Position numbers and translations under genes: made by a program. From a bacterium UBP12_UBA5184 (GTDB lineage: Bacteria > Vulcanimicrobiota > Vulcanimicrobiia > Vulcanimicrobiales > Vulcanimicrobiaceae), in assembly GCA_002413145.1 (NCBI GenBank), contig DHWK01000020.1:1-8066 (forward strand): a stretch of 8,066 nucleotides of DNA. Reading direction: 5' to 3'. Of this stretch, positions 1 through 7,143 are shown piece after piece. Position 1 is the stretch's first letter. Each line of letters begins with the position of its first letter. A model generated the notes under the pieces. It was not told the origin of the DNA. It did not search any database and saw nothing but the letters and a program-made list of their open reading frames with translations.

Positions 1-30
1 GGCATACGCGGCCGCAGCCTGGACGTTCAT
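1..30 (-). CDS. Start of an unidentified gene, cut by the left edge
   Basis: On the minus strand an ATG (30-28) overlaps the TGA stop of the LysE-type exporter gene in an ATGA arrangement. Ten codons (MNVQAAAAYA) stay open to the window edge. Such four-base overlaps usually mark translationally coupled operon genes, so this is likely the third gene after pirin and the exporter. Nothing can be said about function from ten residues. The open frame is also short enough to be chance, so the call rests on the overlap alone. Confidence 0.4.
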   Translation of the reverse strand, partial: MNVQAAAAYA

Positions 31-659
31 CCTGCGCCGGCCAGCGGCTCGCGCGCGATGCGCGCCGCGATCCCAATGAGAATCGCGCCGCCGGCCCGTT
101 CGATCCAGAGCGAGGCGCGCTCTGCGGCCGGGCTGCGGCGCAAGCGGTCGGCGGCCAGCGTGTAGCCGCTCAGGACGGCGAGTTCGATCGCGATCGAGGC
201 GATCGTCAGAATCACGAGCTGCAGCCAAATGACGCCGCGCGGATCGATGAACTGCGGTAGGATCGCCACGAAAAAGACGATCGCCTTCGGGTTGGAGACT
301 TGGGTGACGAAACCGCTCCCGAAGGCGCGGCCGCCGTCGCCCCGCTGCGGGCCGTTCTCGCCGGGCGTAACGCCGCGGTGCGCAAAGAGTGCCCGAACTC
401 CGAGAAAGGCGAGGTAGAGAACACCCGCCCACTTGAGGATCGTGAAGACTCGATACGAGGCGAGCAAGAGTGCGACCACGCCGAGTCCCGAAAGAATGAA
501 GTAGAGCGTGTTCCCGGCCAGGATGCCGCTGGCCGCGGTCAGCCCGCCGCGCGTCCCGCGTCGCAACGCGTACGACAACGTGAGCAGCACCGCCGGGCCC
601 GGGATCAGGCAGAGCGTCAATTCGAGGAGCCCGAATGCGGCCAGCGTCCCCAGCGCCAT
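27..659 (-). CDS. LysE/RhtB-family amino-acid or metabolite exporter
   Basis: Inner-membrane exporter of the LysE/RhtB superfamily, which pumps out amino acids and related small molecules. The 210-residue length is usual for the family. Seen in the sequence: an N-terminal hydrophobic helix running into the family signature PGPAVLLTLSYALRRG (residues 20-35), helices at about 44-68 and 70-93, a polar loop rich in Gly and charged residues (94-114), the second conserved block VTQVSNPKAIVFFVAILPQF (118-137), and hydrophobic stretches at about 142-170 and 187-200. The ATG at 659 gives the expected N-terminus; a GTG three codons upstream is a possible alternative, and neither has a strong Shine-Dalgarno site. 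It lies 16 bp after the pirin gene and its stop overlaps the next start, so it is an operon gene, probably coupled to both. The substrate cannot be told from sequence; the family is broad and neighbours do not name an amino acid. Confidence 0.92.
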   Translation of the reverse strand: MALGTLAAFGLLELTLCLIPGPAVLLTLSYALRRGTRGGLTAASGILAGNTLYFILSGLGVVALLLASYRVFTILKWAGVLYLAFLGVRALFAHRGVTPGENGPQRGDGGRAFGSGFVTQVSNPKAIVFFVAILPQFIDPRGVIWLQLVILTIASIAIELAVLSGYTLAADRLRRSPAAERASLWIERAGGAILIGIAARIAREPLAGAG

Positions 660-675
660 CGGCCGCACGCTTCGC

Positions 676-1395
676 TTACGCCGGCGGCACGTCCCACAGG
701 ACGACTTCGCCGGTTCCGCGCAGCGCGAGGGCGAGTGGTCCGGCGATTCGGACGGCGTCGCCTTTGTGCAGCGTCTCGCCGTTCGCGCGCACCTCACCCG
801 CGGCGACGAACAAGAATGCGAAGCGGCCGGAGACGACTTCGTGTGAGAGGGCTGCGTCGGCCAGGCGCGCGACGTAACACGTCGCGTCCTGCCAGATGCC
901 GATCTTCGACTCGATGCCGGCTTGCCCGGACGCGACCGGCAGCCAGCGATTGTGCCGGTCTTCGCTCGCATAGTCGACTTGGCCGTACTGCGGCGTGAGC
1001 TTGAGGGCGCGCGGCGCCACCCACATCTGCACGAGATGGACCGGGTGCTCTTTAGAATGGTTGTATTCCGAGTGAACGATTCCGGTGCCGGCACTCAGGT
1101 ACTGCACGGCGCCCGGCTCGATCACGCCGACGTTGCCCATGCTGTCCTTGTGTTCGAGTTCGCCCTCGAGGACGTATGTCAGGATCTCCATGTCGTTGTG
1201 CGGATGAGCGCCGAAGCCCTGACCCGCCTCGATCACGTCATCGTTAAAAACGCGCAGCGCGCCCCAGTTCACATTCGTGGGATCGACGTAGTCGGCGAAG
1301 CTGAACGAATGGTACGTCTGCAGCCAGCCGTGGTCGATGAAGGCGCGCTCGCCCGAGCGCTGGATCCGAAAGTTCGAAGCCGTCTTGGTGGTCAT
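676..1395 (-). CDS. Pirin-family bicupin protein (YhhW/quercetinase type)
   Basis: Cytoplasmic bicupin of the pirin family, closest in pattern to E. coli YhhW, which has quercetin 2,3-dioxygenase activity in vitro. The protein has 239 residues, the usual length. The N-terminal cupin carries DHGWLQTYHSFSFADY (21-36), INDDVIEAG-like FNDDVIEAGQGFG (50-62), HPHNDMEILTYVLEG (64-78) and SAGTGIVHSEYNHS (101-114). The metal ligands are predicted as His64, His66, His108 and Glu110, all present. The C-terminal cupin (about 150-239) is less conserved, as is normal. The ATG at 1395 is fixed by a strong ribosome site just upstream (1399-1405 on this strand). The frame is open further upstream, but that stretch has no cupin similarity. 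It heads the operon with the LysE-type exporter and is divergent from the flavin monooxygenase. The physiological substrate is unknown; a flavonoid or other aromatic is possible by family precedent only. Confidence 0.95.
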   Translation of the reverse strand: MTTKTASNFRIQRSGERAFIDHGWLQTYHSFSFADYVDPTNVNWGALRVFNDDVIEAGQGFGAHPHNDMEILTYVLEGELEHKDSMGNVGVIEPGAVQYLSAGTGIVHSEYNHSKEHPVHLVQMWVAPRALKLTPQYGQVDYASEDRHNRWLPVASGQAGIESKIGIWQDATCYVARLADAALSHEVVSGRFAFLFVAAGEVRANGETLHKGDAVRIAGPLALALRGTGEVVLWDVPPA

Positions 1396-1398
1396 CTT

Positions 1399-1405
1399 AC
1401 CTCCT
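1399..1405 (-). promoter_or_regulatory. Strong Shine-Dalgarno site of the pirin gene
   Basis: On the minus strand AGGAGGT lies three bases before the ATG at 1395. It is the only near-consensus ribosome site I found in the window and it decides the pirin start. The spacing is on the short side, but the match to the anti-Shine-Dalgarno sequence is nearly complete. It suggests this operon is translated more strongly than its neighbours. Confidence 0.75.
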
Positions 1406-1440
1406 ATAACCCGAAACCGGTTGCAGGACGCTCCTCGACG

Positions 1441-1470
1441 GCGCTGGGAAGCGATTCCTTCCCTCGGCGC
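1441..1470. repeat. Hairpin-forming inverted repeat in the pirin/monooxygenase spacer
   Basis: Within the 126-bp divergent spacer (1396-1521), GGGAAG (1446-1451) is followed after six bases by its complement CTTCCC (1458-1463). The outer GCGC pairs flank it (1441-1444 with 1467-1470) across a small internal bulge. It could be an operator between the two divergent promoters or a hairpin in a leader transcript. There is no T-run, so a terminator is unlikely. An 8-bp palindrome, AACCGGTT (1415-1422), lies nearby. I see no convincing -35/-10 pair for either gene in this spacer. Confidence 0.4.
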
Positions 1471-1521
1471 GGCGGCGCGCAACGGGCCCGGGGCAGCCAG
1501 CCAGAGAAATTCGCCTTCGCG

Positions 1522-2793
1522 GTGGGTGATTTACAACAACGGCGGACGCAGTGCTGCATCGCCGGCGGCGGACCGGCCGGGGTCCTGCTCGGTTATCTCC
1601 TGGCGCGCGCCGGCGTCGACACGGTAATCCTTGAGAAGCACGTCGATTTCTTCCGCGATTTTCGGGGCGACACGATCCACCCGTCGACCTTGCAGGTCAT
1701 GGACGAGCTTGGACTGCTCACCGACTTCTTGAAACTTCCGCACACCGAGATCCGAGAACTAGGAGGCCGAGTCGCTGGCCAGAGCGTCCGCATCGCCGAC
1801 TTCAGCACGGTTCCCGGGCGCTGCAAGTTCATCGCGCTCATGCCGCAATGGGATTTCCTCAATTTTCTCGCCGATCGCGGCCGGCGTTTCGCGACGTTTG
1901 ATTTGCGAATGGAAGCCGAGGTGACCGATCTTCTCAGGGAGGGCGACCGCGTCAACGGTGTGCGCGTGAAGACGCCGTCAGGTGAACTGCAGGTGCGTGC
2001 CTCGCTGGTCGTGGCGGCGGACGGCCGGACTTCGATCCTGCGCGACCGCGCCGGGATGAGTGTCGCCGAAAGTGGCGTCCCGATCGACGTCTTGTGGTTT
2101 CGCCTCTCCAAACATTCGGACGACCCGCCCCAGACCTTCGGCAACGTCGCGGCCGGCGGCATCCTCGTCACGCTCGATCGCGGCGATTACTTTCAGTGTG
2201 CGTTCGTGATTCAAAAAGGCGGCTACGACGCCATGCGCGAGCGCGGTATCGAGTATCTCCGGCAGCGCATCGTCGAACTCGCGCCGTACCTCGCCGACCG
2301 CGTCGCCGAGATTCATGGCTGGGACGACGTCAAACTCCTAACGGTCGCGGTCAACCGTTTGCCGGTATGGTACCGCCCCGGCCTCCTCTTCATCGGCGAC
2401 GCGGCCCACGCGATGTCGCCGATCGGCGGCGTCGGGATCAACCTCGCGATCCAAGACGCGGTGGCGACGGCGAATCTATTGACGGACGACTTGCAGAGAG
2501 GGGCCCCCGGCCTCGCTCGTCTCGCCGCGGTGCAGCGCCGGCGCGAATTTCCAACCAAGGTCATCCAGGGGTTTCAGGTGTTCATGCACGACCGCGTGCT
2601 CGGTCGCGTCCTCGGCGCGCAGCGACCGTTCCGGCTTCCGTTCTTGTTCCGCATCGTCGACGCGGTGAAGCCGTTGCGCTGGTTGCCCGCCTGGTTCATC
2701 GGCGTCGGCGTGCGCCCCGAACACGTGCATACCGGCGTCTCGCCTCAGGCGGAAAGGTCGCCGCGCCCTTCGAGCCACGACAACAAGACGTGA
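1522..2793 (+). CDS. FAD-dependent monooxygenase, UbiH/aromatic hydroxylase type
   Basis: Class A flavoprotein monooxygenase (UbiH/PHBH-like), expected to use FAD and NAD(P)H to hydroxylate an aromatic or similar substrate. From the GTG at 1522 it has 423 residues, normal for the family. The three FAD fingerprints are present and in order: the dinucleotide-binding GGGPAGVLLG (15-24) with the acidic VILEKH end of the fold (35-40); the DG motif VVAADGRTSILR (163-174); and the GD motif LLFIGDAAHAMSPIGGVG (288-305) followed by NLAIQDA. RDFRGDTIHPSTLQ (45-58) is another conserved FAD-site block. The GTG is chosen because similarity begins a few residues later; the frame stays open upstream without family features, and the ribosome site is weak. 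It is a single plus-strand gene divergent from the pirin operon. Its last 49 bp overlap the end of the glycosylase gene, so the C-terminal tail after about residue 405 may be variable. The substrate is unknown. Confidence 0.92.
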   Translation: MGDLQQRRTQCCIAGGGPAGVLLGYLLARAGVDTVILEKHVDFFRDFRGDTIHPSTLQVMDELGLLTDFLKLPHTEIRELGGRVAGQSVRIADFSTVPGRCKFIALMPQWDFLNFLADRGRRFATFDLRMEAEVTDLLREGDRVNGVRVKTPSGELQVRASLVVAADGRTSILRDRAGMSVAESGVPIDVLWFRLSKHSDDPPQTFGNVAAGGILVTLDRGDYFQCAFVIQKGGYDAMRERGIEYLRQRIVELAPYLADRVAEIHGWDDVKLLTVAVNRLPVWYRPGLLFIGDAAHAMSPIGGVGINLAIQDAVATANLLTDDLQRGAPGLARLAAVQRRREFPTKVIQGFQVFMHDRVLGRVLGAQRPFRLPFLFRIVDAVKPLRWLPAWFIGVGVRPEHVHTGVSPQAERSPRPSSHDNKT

Positions 2794-3662
2794 TAGTAGA
2801 GCATCCCGCGCTGATCACCTAAGATCGCGAGCGTCGCGGCGAGATCGACGGGAGCTCCGGCGAGTCGCGTCAGGCCGCGTGCGATCCCGGAGTCCTTCAT
2901 TGGAAAGACGTCGAGGCGGCCGAGGCCGCGCAGCAAGATCACCGCTGAGGTCCAGGGGCCGATCCCCTTGATCTCGCTCAGCAGCGAAGCCGCTTCTTGG
3001 CTCGAGCGTTCCTCGAGCATCGCTTCATCGAGCGTTCCCTCCAGCAGTGCGCTGGCGATGCGCCGCAGCGCGGCCTGCTTGCCGCCGCTCAACCCAGCGG
3101 TTCCGAGCGCCGCATCGCTCGCGGCGAGGAGTGACGGCGGCGTCGGGAAGGCATAGAGCACGCCGCCGTCGCGGGTCAGTGGCGTGCCGAGCGCTTCGAT
3201 CAAGCGGCGCAAGATGGCCGCCGCCGCGAAGAGGCTGATCTGCTGGAAGACGACCGCATTGACGCAGGCTTCCCAGAGCGTCGGATAGCGCGGCGGTTTG
3301 ACGCCGCGCATCCGTTTGGCAAGGACGCGCAGCCACGGAATCTTGGCGGCGCGCCGGTCGAAGATTCGCAGGTCGCGCTCGGCGCCGAGCATGCGGCGCA
3401 CGAGCGCGAGCGCGCGCGCCTCTTCTCCGGCCGGTACGTCGAGTTCGACCTCGAGCGCCTCCGGCTCGCGCTGCCGTACCGTGACGATCGCCGGAGCCGA
3501 AAAACCGTCGAGCGCCCGCGAGTAGGCGCCGCCGGCGAGCCGGTCGACGACGTTGCTCGAGAGCCGCCGCAAGACGTTCGCCGTCAGGTCGAGCCGGTAC
3601 GGCGCGACGACGGGGAGGCGGGTGCGGACGATGGAAGTCGCGCGACGTGAGCTGGGCGGCAT
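2745..3662 (-). CDS. DNA-3-methyladenine glycosylase II-like (AlkA, HhH-GPD)
   Basis: Base-excision repair glycosylase of the HhH-GPD superfamily, AlkA-like, expected to remove alkylated purines. The 305 residues contain an N-terminal region (about 18-105) like the AlkA N-domain, then the helical core: the YPTLWEACVNAVVFQQIS block (126-143), LGTAGLSGGKQAALRRIA (186-203), the helix-hairpin-helix IKGIGPWTSAVILLRGLG (231-248) and DVFPMKDSGIAR (251-262). Asp257 sits at the place of the catalytic Asp238 of E. coli AlkA. The ATG at 3662 is the only reasonable start: an in-frame TGA lies six codons upstream and no ATG or GTG follows before the conserved APYRLDLT segment. The 5' end overlaps the divergent permease by 16 bp and the 3' end overlaps the convergent monooxygenase by 49 bp. 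No Ada-type regulator or partner repair gene lies nearby, so regulation is unknown. It is slightly longer than E. coli AlkA (282 residues). Confidence 0.9.
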   Translation of the reverse strand: MPPSSRRATSIVRTRLPVVAPYRLDLTANVLRRLSSNVVDRLAGGAYSRALDGFSAPAIVTVRQREPEALEVELDVPAGEEARALALVRRMLGAERDLRIFDRRAAKIPWLRVLAKRMRGVKPPRYPTLWEACVNAVVFQQISLFAAAAILRRLIEALGTPLTRDGGVLYAFPTPPSLLAASDAALGTAGLSGGKQAALRRIASALLEGTLDEAMLEERSSQEAASLLSEIKGIGPWTSAVILLRGLGRLDVFPMKDSGIARGLTRLAGAPVDLAATLAILGDQRGMLYYHVLLSWLEGRGDLSA

Positions 3663-4444
3663 ACCTTCAGTACTGGAGGATCAATCTGCTGACGATGATC
3701 GAGTATCGGGCCAACTTCTTTATGTGGTTCGGATTCACGATCATCTACCACGCGACGGCGATCGCCGCGTTATGGGTGACGCTCCGTCAGTTTCCCTCGA
3801 TGAACGGCTGGGACTTCAGGCAGATGGCGTTCCTGTACGGCCTCTGGATGCTCGGCCACGCGTTTCATAATACGTTCTTCTTCACCGTCGGTGACGTGCC
3901 CAACATGATCCGCGAGGGGCGCTTCGATCGCTACCTCGTGCGGCCGCTCGACCCGCTCTTCCAAACGATGACGACGCCGCAGCAGATTTGGCCGGACGAA
4001 TTGATCCTCGCCTTCGTCTTCTTCGGATTCGTGACGGTCTACAGTGGAATCCACGTCGACGCGGCCTACGTCTTGTTCGTCCCGCTGGTGATGGTCGGCG
4101 GCGCGCTGATCGACTTCGGCATTCAACTGATCATCGCGACACTCGCGTTCTGGGTGATCCGCATCGACACGCTGCGCTGGGTCGTCATGTCGCTCGAACA
4201 AGATTTTACGCGCTATCCGATCTCGATCTACACCCGCGCGGTGCGTATCATCTTGACGTTCGTGCTGCCCTTCGCTTTCATGAACTATTTCCCGGCGACG
4301 TTTCTGTTGCACAAGGTCGACGGCGCGCTCTCGCTCTCGCCGCAGATCGGTTTATTGACGCCGCTCGTGGGCCTCGTCTGGTTCGCGGTCGGCTACGGCT
4401 TCTGGCAAGTCGGCCTCAACCGCTACCAGGGCACCGGAAGTTAA
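3647..4444 (+). CDS. ABC-2-type transporter permease (PF06182/DUF990 family)
   Basis: Integral-membrane subunit of an ABC exporter of the PF06182 (ABC2_membrane_6) type. The substrates of this family are mostly unknown. The 265 residues show about six hydrophobic segments: roughly 24-45, 60-80, 118-135, 140-171, 198-222 and 234-255. The N-terminal amphipathic stretch with IEYRANFF (18-25) and the cytosolic loop IREGRFDRYLVRPLDPLFQ (88-106) are characteristic of the family. The start is the GTG at 3647, with a GGAAG ribosome site nine bases upstream (3633-3637). Relatives normally sit in an operon with an ATPase and a second similar permease. Here neither is present: the gene is flanked by a divergent glycosylase and a convergent peptidase. 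It must borrow an ATPase encoded elsewhere or be a remnant, though the reading frame looks intact. Its TAA stop shares bases with the stop of the peptidase gene. Confidence 0.88.
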   Translation: MSWAAYLQYWRINLLTMIEYRANFFMWFGFTIIYHATAIAALWVTLRQFPSMNGWDFRQMAFLYGLWMLGHAFHNTFFFTVGDVPNMIREGRFDRYLVRPLDPLFQTMTTPQQIWPDELILAFVFFGFVTVYSGIHVDAAYVLFVPLVMVGGALIDFGIQLIIATLAFWVIRIDTLRWVVMSLEQDFTRYPISIYTRAVRIILTFVLPFAFMNYFPATFLLHKVDGALSLSPQIGLLTPLVGLVWFAVGYGFWQVGLNRYQGTGS

Positions 4445-6471
4445 GCCGAAACCTGCGCTTCCGTCGAAAGCGGCTTGAAGAGCGCGCCGGCTTCGTCCGG
4501 GACCGGCTCGACGCCCTGCGGTTTGAGATGGCGGATGAGCCAGTGCGCGATCGCGCGTAAGCGTAATATCCGATTGCGCGGTTTTCCCGTGCGCGACAGC
4601 CCGTGACCGTCGCCGCTGAAGCGGACGAATTCCGTCTGCTTGCGTCCGAGCCGGCGCAGTAAGGTAAAGAGCTGCTCGCCCTGGTCGATGGGACAGCGGT
4701 AGTCGCGTTCGGAATGCTCGACCAGTAGCGGGACGTCGATCTTGTGCGCGTCGCGCATCGGAGAATTTTCGAACAGCTTGCGGCCCCCGTCGCGCCAAAT
4801 GCCGCCGATCTCTCGCTCGAGAAACCAGCCGAAGTCGGCCGCCCCGACCTCGCTCACGAAATCGTTGACGGCGCGCATCGATACGCCGGTCGCGAAGCGT
4901 TTGGAATGGCCGAGCAGCCAGGTCGTCATGAAGCCGCCGTACGAGCCGCCGGCGAGCCCGATGCGCGCCTTGTCGATGCTCGCGTTCTTTTCGGCGGCGT
5001 CCAAGAGCGTCAAGACGTCGGCGGCGTCGCGGCCGCCCCAATCGCCGGTGATGGCGTCGGCGTAGGCGTGGCCGTAACTTTGGCTGCCGCGCGGATGGCC
5101 GTAAGCGACGCCGATGCCGTGCCCGGCGAGCATTTGAAATTCGAGACTGAACGCGAAGCCGTACGCGTAGTGCGGGCCGCCGTGCACTTGCAGGACGTAG
5201 GGCGCGCTCTCGGCGCGGTCGGGTTCGAGGATGAAAAGATCGAGCTGCGGCCCGTCGTCGGCCTGCGGCCGCACGCGCTGCGGCGCCCGCACCGACCGTT
5301 CCGAGAGCCAGGGATTACAGTCGGTGACTCGCTCCTCGTTGCCGTACGGGTCGAGGCAGGCGATCTCGCTCGGCACGAGCGGCGACGAATACACGAAGGC
5401 GATCGTTCCGTCGCTCGTCCGCGAAAATCCGTAGATGTCCCGCTCGCCGCCGGCGACGACGTGGTGGGTCGAACCGTCGCGAGCAAACGAAGCGATCGAG
5501 CAGGCCCCTTCGCTGGACAGCAGGATGAAGAGTTCGGTGTCGCCGGCCGACCAGATCGGCGCCTGTTGACCGCCGGCGCCGCGCACGTCGCACAGGATGG
5601 AATCGGTGACCGGCCGATCGACGCCGGCCGAGAGCGAGCGGATCGCGCCGCCATCCGACGGGATGGCGAGCAGTTCGACGTTGAAGCGGCCACCGATGTC
5701 GTCGCCGTGGAGGTGTCCGACGAATGCGACCTCCCGCCCATCGTGGGAGAACGCCGGAAGTTGCATCGGCCCGGCGGAGTTCGTCAATTTCACCGGGGTC
5801 GCGCCGGGCTCGGGGGTGACGATGAAGATGTCGCTGACGAACGAATCTTCCGCAGCGCCGACTTGCGCGGCATACGCGATGCGGGCGGCATCCGGGGACC
5901 AGGCCGGTCCGCCGACATCGAAGTCGCCCGCGGTGATCTGGCGCGTTTCGCCGCCCGCGAGGTCGCAGACGAACAGATGCTTGCGGCGCCCGTCGAGCAG
6001 GCCTTCGTCGTCGCTCTTGAATGGCAGCGCACGGATGTGACGCGCGCCGCTCTTCTCGTCGAGGGCGATGCGCGCGTTTGCGGGCTCGTGCGGCGCGGTC
6101 GCGACGTAGGCCAAGCGATGCGCGTCCGGCGCCCACGCCAGCGCGACGATCGCATCGTACGTCGGGGTCAACGCCCGCGCTTCACCGCCGCCCAGCGGCA
6201 TCACGTAGATCTTTTTTCCATCGCCGCGGTCGGCAACGAAGGCCAGGTGCGCGGAATCCGGTGCGACCCGCGGCAGCTTGTCTTTCGTGCCGCTCGTAAA
6301 CGCACTTGCCGTTGCGCCGGGCCGTCCGCTCCAAATCGTCGTGCGCGATTCGTCGGAGGGTTCGTCCTGCGTCTGCACGACGAAGAAGATACGGCCGTCG
6401 GAGGCGCACTGCGGATCGCTAGGCAGGACGAGCCGGTAGAGATCGGCGGGGATCAGCGGCGTCTTGTTCAT
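4441..6471 (-). CDS. S9 family peptidase (prolyl oligopeptidase / acylaminoacyl-peptidase type)
   Basis: Serine peptidase of clan SC, family S9, most like the S9C acylaminoacyl-peptidases. These cleave short peptides or remove blocked N-terminal residues. The 676-residue protein has an N-terminal beta-propeller with WD40-like (PD40) blades up to about 400, for example WAPDAHRLAYVA (113-124), WSPDAARIAYAA (191-202) and FSHDGREVAFVG (241-252). An alpha/beta-hydrolase domain follows (about 405-650). The triad is visible: nucleophile Ser510 in GLAGGSYGG, Asp590 in HSERDYRCPIDQGEQLF and His623 in GDGHGLSR. HGGP (430-433) forms the usual oxyanion region and HPRGSQSYG (459-467) the conserved loop. 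There is no signal peptide, so it is probably cytoplasmic. The ATG at 6471 overlaps the amidase stop as ATGA, which fixes the start and implies translational coupling. About 25 residues after the hydrolase domain form a low-complexity tail. The link to wall-peptide turnover is an inference from the operon. Confidence 0.93.
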   Translation of the reverse strand: MNKTPLIPADLYRLVLPSDPQCASDGRIFFVVQTQDEPSDESRTTIWSGRPGATASAFTSGTKDKLPRVAPDSAHLAFVADRGDGKKIYVMPLGGGEARALTPTYDAIVALAWAPDAHRLAYVATAPHEPANARIALDEKSGARHIRALPFKSDDEGLLDGRRKHLFVCDLAGGETRQITAGDFDVGGPAWSPDAARIAYAAQVGAAEDSFVSDIFIVTPEPGATPVKLTNSAGPMQLPAFSHDGREVAFVGHLHGDDIGGRFNVELLAIPSDGGAIRSLSAGVDRPVTDSILCDVRGAGGQQAPIWSAGDTELFILLSSEGACSIASFARDGSTHHVVAGGERDIYGFSRTSDGTIAFVYSSPLVPSEIACLDPYGNEERVTDCNPWLSERSVRAPQRVRPQADDGPQLDLFILEPDRAESAPYVLQVHGGPHYAYGFAFSLEFQMLAGHGIGVAYGHPRGSQSYGHAYADAITGDWGGRDAADVLTLLDAAEKNASIDKARIGLAGGSYGGFMTTWLLGHSKRFATGVSMRAVNDFVSEVGAADFGWFLEREIGGIWRDGGRKLFENSPMRDAHKIDVPLLVEHSERDYRCPIDQGEQLFTLLRRLGRKQTEFVRFSGDGHGLSRTGKPRNRILRLRAIAHWLIRHLKPQGVEPVPDEAGALFKPLSTEAQVSA

Positions 6472-7127
6472 GCTCCGAAGACCTGCGCGATCGCGTCGAA
6501 AAGCGCCTGCGCTTCGCGTTGCTGAAACGAGCGCATCGCTAGCAGCCGTTCCTGCCTCGGGTTCGAGACGAAGCCGACCTCGACCAATATCGCCGGAACG
6601 ACCGCTTCGTTGGTCACGGCGAGATCGCGCCGATGAAATTCGGATTCGCCGAGGGCGAGTGGCGCGAGACGGGCGCGTACCGCACGGGCTAAGCGCACCG
6701 AATTCGGACGCAACCAAAAGACGCTCGTGCCGCGCTTCGCGGAATCGAGCGAAGCGTCGGCATGGATCGAGACGAACGCCGTTGCGTGCAGCCGGTTTGC
6801 GAGCGCCGCGCGCGCGCGATTGTCCTTACGTAAATCGGTCGCGATCCGAAACGGATGCGCGAACGAACGAGTTAACACGACCTTCGCGCCGGCGGAACGC
6901 AGCCGGCGCGCGAGCGCTTCGGCGATCGCGAGCGTGACCCGTGCCTCGCCGATCCCGTCGGGGCCGACCGCTCCGACGTTGAGCGGCCTGCCGTCGGGAT
7001 AGCGTACGCCGTGGCCCGAATCGACGATAAAGAGTTCTCCGGCAAGCGAGCGCTGCGGCGTCTGCGCCGCAGCACACGCTCCGGCAAGCAACGCAAGCAA
7101 CAACCACATGCGCGACGCGACGAGCAT
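6468..7127 (-). CDS. Exported N-acetylmuramoyl-L-alanine amidase (Amidase_3)
   Basis: Zinc amidase of the Amidase_3 (AmiC/CwlC-type) family, which cuts the bond between N-acetylmuramic acid and the stem peptide of peptidoglycan. From the ATG at 7127 it has 219 residues: a signal peptide (MLVASRMWLLLALLAGACAA, cleavage likely near 20-22) and then one catalytic domain. Zinc ligands and catalytic residue are all in place: His39 in IVDSGHG, Glu61 in GIGEARVTLAIAEAL, His122 in FVSIHADAS and Glu183 in PAILVEVGFVSNPRQE. No cell-wall-binding domain is attached. The frame is open to an ATG at 7196, but that start would give a charged extension before the signal peptide and overlap the divergent gene by 16 bp; an ATG at 7109 is a third option. 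A lipoprotein (Cys after LAGA) is less likely because the lipobox is poor. It is the first gene of an operon with the S9 peptidase (ATGA overlap), and the upstream palindrome at 7144-7164 may control it. Confidence 0.92.
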   Translation of the reverse strand: MLVASRMWLLLALLAGACAAAQTPQRSLAGELFIVDSGHGVRYPDGRPLNVGAVGPDGIGEARVTLAIAEALARRLRSAGAKVVLTRSFAHPFRIATDLRKDNRARAALANRLHATAFVSIHADASLDSAKRGTSVFWLRPNSVRLARAVRARLAPLALGESEFHRRDLAVTNEAVVPAILVEVGFVSNPRQERLLAMRSFQQREAQALFDAIAQVFGA

Positions 7128-7143
7128 CCTGCGCGCTTGCTCG

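Noticed and set aside
660..1094. Upstream extension of the LysE-type exporter frame, giving about 145 extra residues.
   Set aside because: It lies inside the pirin gene in another frame, is Arg/Ser-rich and would put an implausible tail before the first membrane helix.
922..1521. Upstream extension of the monooxygenase frame, giving about 200 extra N-terminal residues.
   Set aside because: This part is antisense to the pirin gene, has no family similarity and precedes an FAD-binding fold that should be near the N-terminus.
3637..3646. Perfect 10-bp palindrome GTCGCGCGAC directly before the permease GTG.
   Set aside because: Short GC-only palindromes of this size are expected many times in GC-rich sequence, so the position alone is not enough to call an operator.
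4744..6525. A 593-codon open frame on the plus strand opposite the S9 peptidase.
   Set aside because: It is antisense to a gene with clear catalytic motifs, is rich in Arg, Ala, Val and Asp and shows no domain. Long open frames like this are a normal by-product of high GC at third codon positions.
6472..6717. Upstream extension of the S9 peptidase by 82 residues.
   Set aside because: It overlaps the amidase coding region and is Arg/Ala-rich with no similarity; the ATGA overlap at 6468-6471 gives a better start.
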